Below, piece by piece: positions 1 to 4,569 of a stretch of DNA of 5,867 nucleotides. The position numbers were made by a program, and so were the translations under genes. Below the pieces are notes generated by a model that saw nothing but the letters and a program-made list of their open reading frames with translations, did no database searches and was not told the origin of the DNA. Source of the stretch: Spirochaetia bacterium (GTDB lineage Bacteria > Spirochaetota > Spirochaetia > PWKH01); contig SKXS01000030.1 in the NCBI GenBank assembly GCA_007128345.1, forward strand, positions 1 to 5,867, read 5' to 3'. How positions within the stretch are numbered: position 1 is the first letter of the stretch; every line of letters begins with the position of its first letter.

Positions 1-210
1 CCGTTTCTTTCCCTCCATGATGCGCCTGAGCGTATTCGGGCACGACTCTACGGTCTGGGAAGGAAGGTAGAGATGATCTCGGGTGCCGCCGATATCACTA
101 AACCGCTGCAGGGGATGCTGTCCGGTATAGCGGATGACGGGGCCCTTGTGATTGATACTTCCGCAGGAAGAGAGTATATCTACTCCGGGGAGATAACTAG
201 ATTCCTGTAA
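1..210 (+). CDS. birA: Biotin-[acetyl-CoA-carboxylase] ligase, C-terminal end (partial, 5' end outside window)
   Basis: Frame 1 is open from the window edge to a TAA at 208-210, giving the last 69 residues of a longer protein. The stretch LYGLGRKVEMI (16-26), followed by a Gly/Pro-rich turn and GIADDGALVIDT (42-53) and YIYSGEI (59-65), matches the pattern of the small SH3-like C-terminal domain of BirA-type ligases, where E. coli has a GIDKQGALLL...GGEI segment. The family activates biotin with ATP and transfers it to a lysine of the biotin carboxyl carrier subunit of acyl-CoA carboxylases in the cytoplasm. The catalytic domain and any N-terminal DNA-binding domain lie upstream, so I cannot tell whether this is a repressor-type (class II) or plain ligase. 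The next gene starts 99 bases later behind its own promoter. The family call rests only on this short domain. Confidence 0.72.
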   Translation, partial: PFLSLHDAPERIRARLYGLGRKVEMISGAADITKPLQGMLSGIADDGALVIDTSAGREYIYSGEITRFL

Positions 211-241
211 CGGCAGTTCCCGCGCGGATCAGCTGATGCTA

Positions 242-270
242 TTGGCAAAGCTGGAAAGCTTCTGTATAGT
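242..270 (+). promoter_or_regulatory. Sigma70-like promoter for the HD-hydrolase gene
   Basis: TTGGCA (242-247) and TATAGT (265-270) are separated by exactly 17 bases; each differs from consensus at one position. The predicted transcription start near 277 leaves a leader of about 33 bases before the ATG at 310. The spacer holds a perfect 5-base inverted repeat, AAGCT-GGAA-AGCTT (248-261), which could be an operator or chance. No terminator is evident after the upstream ligase gene, so read-through is also possible. Confidence 0.6.
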
Positions 271-309
271 ACAACCTACTAGCTACAAGCATGTGAGAAG
301 GGGGTCCCC

Positions 310-882
310 ATGGCGCACATCACCCGTGATGAAGCACTTGCTCTGCTGAAGCAGCATATCACATCGCCTCAGCTCATCCGGCATGCGCTGGCTGTGGAAG
401 CGGTAATGGCCTACTTTGCTCGGCAGTTCGGCGAGGACGAGGAGTTCTGGAGAGTTATTGGTCTCTGCCATGACATTGATTACGAAAAATACCCGGAGGA
501 ACATCTTGCCCATACCAGGGAGATCCTTGAGGAAGCGGGATGGCCTGAATCATACATCCGTGCGATATTGAGCCATGGTTGGTCTATCTGCACGGATGTA
601 CCCCCGAAAAGCAAGCTGGAGATGACCCTGTTTACTATTGACGAACTGACCGGACTGGTTGCTGCCAGCGCTCTCGTACGTCCTTCAAAGAGTATCCTCG
701 ATATGAATGCCAAGTCAGTGAGAAAGAAGTGGAATACCCGCGCATTCTCTGCAGGTGTGGACCGAACCATTATCGAACGCGGTGCTGATATGCTCGGTAT
801 GGACCTCAATGAAGTGATTACTTGGACGATCATGGGCATGCGGGATGTTGCGGATGATATCGGGCTCAAAGGGTCGGCGTAA
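310..882 (+). CDS. Predicted HD-superfamily hydrolase, 190 aa
   Basis: This is a small cytoplasmic protein with the metal-binding signature of HD-domain phosphohydrolases: His25 (IRHALAVEA), the His54-Asp55 doublet (GLCHDIDYEKYPEEH), a further His89 (ILSHGW) and Asp111 (TIDELTGLV). It resembles a widespread group of uncharacterised single-domain HD proteins of about 180-200 residues that share the HDIDYEKYPEEH, SHGW and IDELTGL blocks and a C-terminal region like KSVRKKWNTRAFSAGVDR (136-153). Established family knowledge supports metal-dependent hydrolysis of a phosphate ester or nucleotide; the substrate is unknown and I do not assign one. The start at ATG 310 is favoured by the purine-rich GAGAAGGGGG (295-304) five bases upstream and by its placement 33 bases behind a good promoter. 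No signal peptide or membrane segment is present. The gene appears to stand alone between birA and groEL. Confidence 0.85.
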   Translation: MAHITRDEALALLKQHITSPQLIRHALAVEAVMAYFARQFGEDEEFWRVIGLCHDIDYEKYPEEHLAHTREILEEAGWPESYIRAILSHGWSICTDVPPKSKLEMTLFTIDELTGLVAASALVRPSKSILDMNAKSVRKKWNTRAFSAGVDRTIIERGADMLGMDLNEVITWTIMGMRDVADDIGLKGSA

Positions 883-887
883 CATGT

Positions 888-910
888 AAAAAATTTTTTA
901 TTTTTTTTTT
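888..910. repeat. A6-T6-A-T10 homopolymeric tract upstream of groEL
   Basis: Six A, six T, one A and ten T follow each other five bases after the stop of the HD-hydrolase gene. The A6T6 part is self-complementary and could form a weak hairpin followed by the T run, giving a poor intrinsic terminator without a GC stem. The tract also ends four bases before the putative -35 of groEL, where A/T tracts act as UP elements that bind the RNA polymerase alpha subunit. Both readings are inference; the composition is unlike the surrounding sequence. Confidence 0.55.
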
Positions 911-914
911 GATG

Positions 915-942
915 TTGGCTCTTAGAATTTGTATCTTACATA
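915..942 (+). promoter_or_regulatory. Possible groEL promoter
   Basis: TTGGCT (915-920) and TACATA (937-942) lie 16 bases apart just downstream of the A/T tract. The -10 is weak (three of six consensus bases). An alternative -10, TACAAT at 963-968, is better but lacks a recognisable -35 at the right distance. I do not see a CIRCE operator (TTAGCACTC-N9-GAGTGCTAA), the HrcA site common upstream of groE genes. The ribosome binding site is GAGAGG at 998-1003, eight bases before the groEL ATG. Confidence 0.35.
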
Positions 943-1011
943 TGAGAAGTATCAATAGTGCGTACAATAATTTTTAAATACAAATAATTACCAATAAGAG
1001 AGGTTGGAAAC

Positions 1012-2664
1012 ATGGCAAAACAGCTGAAATTCAACGAAGATGCAAGACGCGCTCTTGTAGCTGGTGTTGAAAAGATGTCGAATGCGGTAAAGGTTACGCT
1101 TGGTCCGAAGGGCAGGAACGTGCTTCTGGACAAGAAATTCGGAGCTCCCACCGTAACAAAAGACGGGGTTACGGTAGCTAAGGAGATTGAACTTGAGGAT
1201 CCCTTTGAGAACATGGGTGCCCAGCTGCTGAAGGAAGTGGCAACCAAGACAAATGATGTTGCAGGTGACGGTACTACCACAGCTACAGTTCTGGCGTACT
1301 CCATCATCAAAGAGGGGATGAAGAGCGTTGCTGCAGGTATTAACCCCATGGGTATCAAGCGTGGAATTGACCGTGCTGTTGTAGACGTGGTGAAGGAGAT
1401 CAAGAAGCTCTCCAAGGAAATCAATGATAAGGAAGAGATTGCTCAGGTAGCTTCCATCTCTGCTAACAACGACAGGGAGATTGGTGATGAGATTGCCAAC
1501 GCCATGGAGAAGGTAGGCAAAGACGGGGTAATTACCGTAGAGGAGTCCAAGACCATTGAGTCAACCACCGAGTTTGTGGAAGGTATGCAGTTTGACCGCG
1601 GATACCTCTCCCCCTACTTTGCGAACAATCGTGAGACCATGACCGCGGTACTGGATGATCCTTATGTGCTTATTTTTGACAAGAAGATCTCCAGCATGAA
1701 AGACCTGCTTCCTGTGCTTGAGAAGGTTGCCCAGGCCAGCAAGCCCATACTGATCATCGCTGAAGATGTAGAAGGTGAGGCGCTTGCCACTTTGGTGGTC
1801 AACACGCTCCGCGGCACTTTGACTGCAGTAGCGGTAAAGGCCCCTGGATTCGGCGACAGACGCAAGGCAATGCTCGAAGACATTGCGATTCTTACCGGCG
1901 GACAAGTGATTTCAGAAGATCTGGGACTGAAGCTTGAGAATACCGATCTCTCCCAGCTTGGTCGGGCGAAGACAATCAAGATTGAGAAAGAGAACACCAC
2001 GATCATCAATGGCGCAGGCAAGCCTTCCGACTTGAAGGACCGGATTGCCCAGATTAAGGCCCAGATCAAGGATACCACATCCGACTATGACCGTGAGAAG
2101 CTCCAGGAGCGCCTCGCGAAACTGGCCGGCGGCGTAGCGGTAATCAACGTGGGAGCTGCCACTGAAGTTGAACTGAAAGAGAAAAAGCACCGTGTGGAAG
2201 ATGCCCTCTCAGCAACTCGTGCTGCCATTGAGGAGGGAATTATCCCCGGCGGCGGAGTCACCATGGTCCGTGTTGCCCAGACTCTGTCAAAACTGAACCT
2301 GGATAAGCTTGCCGATGAAGAGAAGGTCGGCTACAAGATTGTGCGGCGTGCTCTTGAAGAGCCTATCCGCCAGATAGCGGAGAATGCAGGACTTGACGGT
2401 GCTATTATTGCAGAACGTGCAAAAATAGAAAAGGAAGATTTTGGATTTGACGCAGAACAGATGGAGTGGGTCAATCTGGTGAAGGCTGGGATTATCGATC
2501 CCGCCATGGTCACCCGGAGCGCTATCCAGAATGCAGCATCCATAGCAGGACTGCTGCTCACTACTGAGTGCTCAGTGACCGATTTGCCCGAGCCGGAACC
2601 TCCAATGCCTCCAGGCGGTGGCGGCGGTATGGGCGGCATGGGCGGCATGGGCGGCATGATGTAG
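1012..2664 (+). CDS. groEL: 60 kDa chaperonin GroEL, 550 aa, complete
   Basis: GroEL forms a double seven-membered ring that encloses non-native proteins and folds them in cycles of ATP hydrolysis with the GroES lid. The length of 550 aa compares with 548 in E. coli and the alignment is essentially gap-free at the start. The ATP-binding loop GDGTTTATVLA has Asp86 (E. coli Asp87); LGPKGRNVLLD (30-40) is intact; the hydrolytic aspartate is Asp397 in VEDALSATR (E. coli Asp398); the family signature AAIEEGIIPGGG follows it. MQFDRGYLSPYF in the intermediate/apical region is conserved. The C-terminus ends in the Gly/Met tail GGGGGMGGMGGMGGMM. The ATG at 1012 is fixed by homology and by GAGAGG eight bases upstream. 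No groES flanks the gene: the neighbours are an HD hydrolase and an envelope protein, so the co-chaperonin must be encoded elsewhere. A strong stem-loop downstream suggests a monocistronic transcript. Nothing appears truncated or mutated. Confidence 0.99.
   Translation: MAKQLKFNEDARRALVAGVEKMSNAVKVTLGPKGRNVLLDKKFGAPTVTKDGVTVAKEIELEDPFENMGAQLLKEVATKTNDVAGDGTTTATVLAYSIIKEGMKSVAAGINPMGIKRGIDRAVVDVVKEIKKLSKEINDKEEIAQVASISANNDREIGDEIANAMEKVGKDGVITVEESKTIESTTEFVEGMQFDRGYLSPYFANNRETMTAVLDDPYVLIFDKKISSMKDLLPVLEKVAQASKPILIIAEDVEGEALATLVVNTLRGTLTAVAVKAPGFGDRRKAMLEDIAILTGGQVISEDLGLKLENTDLSQLGRAKTIKIEKENTTIINGAGKPSDLKDRIAQIKAQIKDTTSDYDREKLQERLAKLAGGVAVINVGAATEVELKEKKHRVEDALSATRAAIEEGIIPGGGVTMVRVAQTLSKLNLDKLADEEKVGYKIVRRALEEPIRQIAENAGLDGAIIAERAKIEKEDFGFDAEQMEWVNLVKAGIIDPAMVTRSAIQNAASIAGLLLTTECSVTDLPEPEPPMPPGGGGGMGGMGGMGGMM
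2629..2655 (+). repeat. Three perfect 9-base tandem repeats coding the GroEL Gly-Gly-Met tail
   Basis: The unit ATGGGCGGC occurs three times without change, in frame, and is followed by ATG ATG TAG. It encodes the flexible MGG repeats that project into the chaperonin cavity. Identical synonymous codons in all copies suggest recent slippage or homogenisation, so copy number may vary between strains without breaking the frame. Confidence 0.9.
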
Positions 2665-2691
2665 TCCAGTCGGCAGACACTTGCTATTGAT

Positions 2692-2713
2692 ATCCCGGGG
2701 GAAACCCCGGGAT
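2692..2713 (+). terminator. Stem-loop terminator after groEL
   Basis: A perfect 9-base stem, ATCCCGGGG (2692-2700) with CCCCGGGAT (2705-2713), encloses the GNRA-type loop GAAA (2701-2704). It lies 27 bases after the groEL stop. The following bases (TCGTTTG) are only moderately T-rich, so termination may be partial; the structure could also protect the mRNA 3' end. Confidence 0.8.
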
Positions 2714-2728
2714 TCGTTTGTCCGGGCA

Positions 2729-2757
2729 TTGATACAGCAGATGCTACCTCCTATAAT
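2729..2757 (+). promoter_or_regulatory. Strong sigma70-like promoter for the envelope-protein unit
   Basis: TTGATA (2729-2734) and a perfect TATAAT (2752-2757) are 17 bases apart. This is the best promoter match in the window. It begins 15 bases after the groEL terminator stem, and predicted initiation near 2764 leaves a leader of about 30 bases before the ATG at 2794. It makes the downstream pair independent of groEL transcription. Confidence 0.8.
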
Positions 2758-2771
2758 GGTATATCAGGGAC

Positions 2772-2776
2772 GGAGG
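2772..2776 (+). promoter_or_regulatory. Ribosome binding site at unusually long spacing
   Basis: GGAGG is the only good Shine-Dalgarno match but ends 17 bases before the ATG at 2794; a weaker AAAGG (2777-2781) ends 12 bases before it. No alternative upstream start exists because TAA at 2782-2784 closes the frame and no ATG, GTG or TTG intervenes. The intervening AATAAATTC-type sequence is A/T-rich and unstructured. Confidence 0.5.
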
Positions 2777-2793
2777 AAAGGTAAAATAAATTC

Positions 2794-3597
2794 ATGAGAT
2801 TGAAAAACGTTCTAGCTGCAGCCCTGCTGGCGGCAGTTTGTGCACCCGCAGCGTTCAGTGCTCCTCTCTTTTCTTCTCAGTCACTACAAAGACCGATCTG
2901 GCAGACGGAAGGTACGACGCTCAGTGGAGCAGCAGGTCACATCGTTACCCCGGGAGCAGGCCTTTTGTGGGAGGATGCGTCGTTCGCGGCGGCAGCCGGG
3001 TACACATTTATCGCAGTTGGCGGTTCGTTTGCACAGATACCCTTTGTGCACATGCATCTTGCTGATCAGGTAGAAATAACTGCGGCATTGGATACCCGTA
3101 CGGATTCAATAAACCTGCTTGCGGGAAGCAAATGGCGGTTTTACCAAGGGGCTTCAAGTGCGGCAGCATTGGGTTTTCTTGGTCAGTTGACGGATATCGG
3201 GCCATCCATGGCTTTAGGCGGTCAGCTCTATGCGGTTGCTACTTTCGCAGGGGCAATCCTTGAATGGCCGGCGGCAACTTCAATCCTTGTCGGCTACACG
3301 ATGAAGAAGCAAGGTAAGAGCGATATTGATTTTTCCGTTGGTTTCCAGACACCTTTACTGCCTGCGGTGTTTGAAAACCGCATCAATTTTCTTTTTGATG
3401 TGGGAAATGTGTCATACAGCATGAATCCGTCTGCTGCGGACGCACAATACCGCGGCACAGTCAATGCAGGGCTGCGGATGAATCCCATGCATCTGGGTGA
3501 CAGCATGCGGATGGGATTGCAGCTGTCAGTGTTGGATATTTTTGACGGCGGGGACCGGGCACTGGCTCTCGGCATGAATGTGCAGCTTACTAACTGA
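2794..3597 (+). CDS. Exported protein of unknown family, probable outer-membrane beta-barrel, 267 aa
   Basis: The N-terminus is a clear Sec signal peptide: basic MRLK, hydrophobic Ala/Leu core at 6-20, and a cleavage region at 20-23 (AFS|A fits the small-residue rule). The start is fixed by this peptide and by a stop just upstream. The mature part is rich in Gly, Ala and alternating hydrophobic/polar stretches, for example 50-75 (ASFAAAAGYTFIAVGG), 85-105, and repeated short segments separated by Gly/Asp/Asn turns, as expected for membrane beta strands. The segment GAAGHIVTPGAGLLWEDASF near the mature start resembles the 'G-x-x-G-x-x-x-TP' openings of some barrel proteins, but I cannot assign a family. 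There is no hydrophobic helix after the signal peptide. The C-terminus (VQLTN) lacks the terminal aromatic residue typical of BAM substrates. Cys16 sits in the signal core but its context (AAVC) is a poor lipobox. The gene has its own strong promoter and is followed 15 bases later by another unknown gene. The alternative is a soluble periplasmic beta-rich protein. Confidence 0.8.
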   Translation: MRLKNVLAAALLAAVCAPAAFSAPLFSSQSLQRPIWQTEGTTLSGAAGHIVTPGAGLLWEDASFAAAAGYTFIAVGGSFAQIPFVHMHLADQVEITAALDTRTDSINLLAGSKWRFYQGASSAAALGFLGQLTDIGPSMALGGQLYAVATFAGAILEWPAATSILVGYTMKKQGKSDIDFSVGFQTPLLPAVFENRINFLFDVGNVSYSMNPSAADAQYRGTVNAGLRMNPMHLGDSMRMGLQLSVLDIFDGGDRALALGMNVQLTN

Positions 3598-3612
3598 ACA
3601 GGAGGGATACGC

Positions 3613-3909
3613 ATGCTGAAACGAGAGGATTTTGTTTTCTGTATCGGGTATCAAGGCGATGCGGCAATTGTGGACGGAAGGCTCAAGAAAGCATACCGTT
3701 CGCTGAGTACTGCAGAACTCCTGGAAAAGGGACTCTATCGTGCCGCCTTTTCATCGGCGATTTTCAACGAAGATGAAGAAGAGATCATGCTGGTGGTCAA
3801 TACCTGGAACCAAATGACCGGGGCATCTATGAAGACTTCTGAAGAGATGAAACGGCTTCTGGGCATATTTTCTGTTCCCGCGGATATCACCAAGGTGATA
3901 ACCCTCTGA
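3613..3909 (+). CDS. Conserved-looking hypothetical protein, 98 aa
   Basis: I do not recognise this protein. A perfect AGGAGG (3600-3605) seven bases before the ATG, and a frame that opens 15 bases after the preceding gene with no promoter between them, make it a real second gene of that operon. It has no signal peptide or membrane segment, so it should be cytoplasmic. The N-terminal half (FVFCIGYQGDAAIVD, 8-22) looks like a beta hairpin; residues 34-50 (AELLEKGLYRAAFSSAI) look helical; an acidic EDEEE (53-57) precedes a hydrophobic strand IMLVVNTW, and a Lys/Glu/Met helix 74-86 leads to the C-terminus. One cysteine is present (Cys10). Codon use resembles its neighbours, giving no sign of recent transfer. 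The context says nothing firm about its job; being cytoplasmic beside an exported protein argues against a direct complex. Confidence 0.82.
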   Translation: MLKREDFVFCIGYQGDAAIVDGRLKKAYRSLSTAELLEKGLYRAAFSSAIFNEDEEEIMLVVNTWNQMTGASMKTSEEMKRLLGIFSVPADITKVITL

Positions 3910-3921
3910 TCCATCCTATCC

Positions 3922-3950
3922 TTGACTACATGAGGCTAACGTGATACGTT
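3922..3950 (+). promoter_or_regulatory. Possible promoter of the yajC-secD operon
   Basis: TTGACT (3922-3927) is a near-consensus -35 and lies 17 bases before TACGTT (3945-3950). That -10 is weak but is preceded by TG one base upstream (TG-A-TACGTT), an extended -10 arrangement that can compensate. Predicted initiation is near 3957, about 44 bases before the yajC ATG. GATAAT at 3978-3983 is a better hexamer but would place the start inside the ribosome binding site. Confidence 0.45.
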
Positions 3951-3961
3951 TCACGATGTTA
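3937..3961. repeat. Imperfect inverted repeat over the yajC promoter -10
   Basis: The arms TAAC-GTGA (3937-3944) and TCAC-GAT-GTTA (3951-3961) are complementary apart from a three-base bulge, with the loop being exactly the putative -10 hexamer. It is followed by A-rich rather than T-rich sequence, so it is a poor terminator for the upstream gene. It may be a repressor site or a weak structure at the 3' end of the preceding transcript. Confidence 0.5.
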
Positions 3962-4000
3962 AAAAATTATTTTGCATGATAATGCGAGGAGTATATACTT

Positions 4001-4534
4001 ATGACATCTCTGTTAACGGCGCTGCCGGTGATGATGGCGGCACCCGCAAATGGTGCGGCACCTGCCGGAGGAATGTTCACGACCTTCATTACCTTTGGTC
4101 TGATTATCCTTATTTTCTACTTTCTCATCATCAGGCCGCAGAAACGCAAGGAAAAGCAGACGAAAGACATGCTTTCCATGCTGAAAAAAGGCGACAAAGT
4201 CTCCACCATCGGGGGGATCCGCGGTACTGTACTGTCTGTCCGTGAAGCAACCATAGTGGTAAAGGTTGACGATGCAACTAAGATTGAGTTCTCCAAGGGA
4301 GCTGTAGCCAATGTGCTGAATCCGCAGCAGGCCCAGGCTCCGCAGAAGGAGGAAGAACCTGAAGAAGAGAGTGAGGTTGCAGAGACTGAGAAGCCTGCTG
4401 CGAAAAGCACGCCTCCAAAGGCTAAGAAAGGACAGAGCAAGAAGGGCGGTTCTCAGGCAAAGAAGCAGACGAATGTGCAGAAGGCTGAGGATACGGACAA
4501 ACCTGCTGACAAGCCCGAAGCAGACAAAGAATAA
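4001..4534 (+). CDS. yajC: Sec translocase accessory subunit YajC with long charged C-terminal tail, 177 aa
   Basis: YajC is a small inner-membrane protein that associates with SecD-SecF and the SecYEG channel. The core is clear: one membrane helix at 26-44 (MFTTFITFGLIILIFYFLII), immediately followed by the basic RPQKRKEK (45-52), then the cytoplasmic hairpin domain GDKVSTIGGIRGTV (64-77) and VVKVDDATKIEFSKGAVANVL (86-106). E. coli YajC is 110 residues; here about 69 extra residues (109-177) form a low-complexity tail, first Glu-rich (116-130) and then Lys/Ala/Pro-rich, ending in alternating Asp, Lys and Pro. The start at 4001 is supported by GAGGAG nine bases upstream (3986-3991). Residues 1-25 are Ala/Pro/Gly-rich and lie ahead of the membrane helix. 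The gene lies 35 bases before secD, the classical order, and is almost certainly cotranscribed with it. The ancillary role of YajC is dispensable in E. coli. Confidence 0.96.
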   Translation: MTSLLTALPVMMAAPANGAAPAGGMFTTFITFGLIILIFYFLIIRPQKRKEKQTKDMLSMLKKGDKVSTIGGIRGTVLSVREATIVVKVDDATKIEFSKGAVANVLNPQQAQAPQKEEEPEEESEVAETEKPAAKSTPPKAKKGQSKKGGSQAKKQTNVQKAEDTDKPADKPEADKE

Positions 4535-4569
4535 CATCTTACTGGTAATCTCATAGTTGGAGTAGAAGT

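Noticed and set aside
228..237. Ten-base palindrome ATCAGCTGAT after the biotin ligase gene as a terminator
   Set aside because: There is no room for a loop in a perfect palindrome of this size and no T run follows; it is probably incidental.
936..1424. 162-residue open frame on the minus strand opposite groEL
   Set aside because: It lies over the strongly conserved start of groEL, has Ser/Thr-rich composition typical of antisense shadows and no ribosome binding site or family resemblance.
2826..2841. Cys16 of the envelope protein as a lipoprotein lipidation site
   Set aside because: The residues before the cysteine (A-A-V) do not fit a lipobox, which needs Gly, Ala or Ser just before it, and the hydrophobic core continues beyond it to a normal cleavage region.
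3978..3983. GATAAT as the -10 element of yajC
   Set aside because: The resulting transcript would begin within the ribosome binding site at 3986-3991, and no -35 element is found at the right distance.
3976..4245. Frame starting at ATG 3976, overlapping yajC in another frame
   Set aside because: It has no Shine-Dalgarno sequence at its start and its translation resembles no protein, whereas the overlapping yajC frame is well supported.
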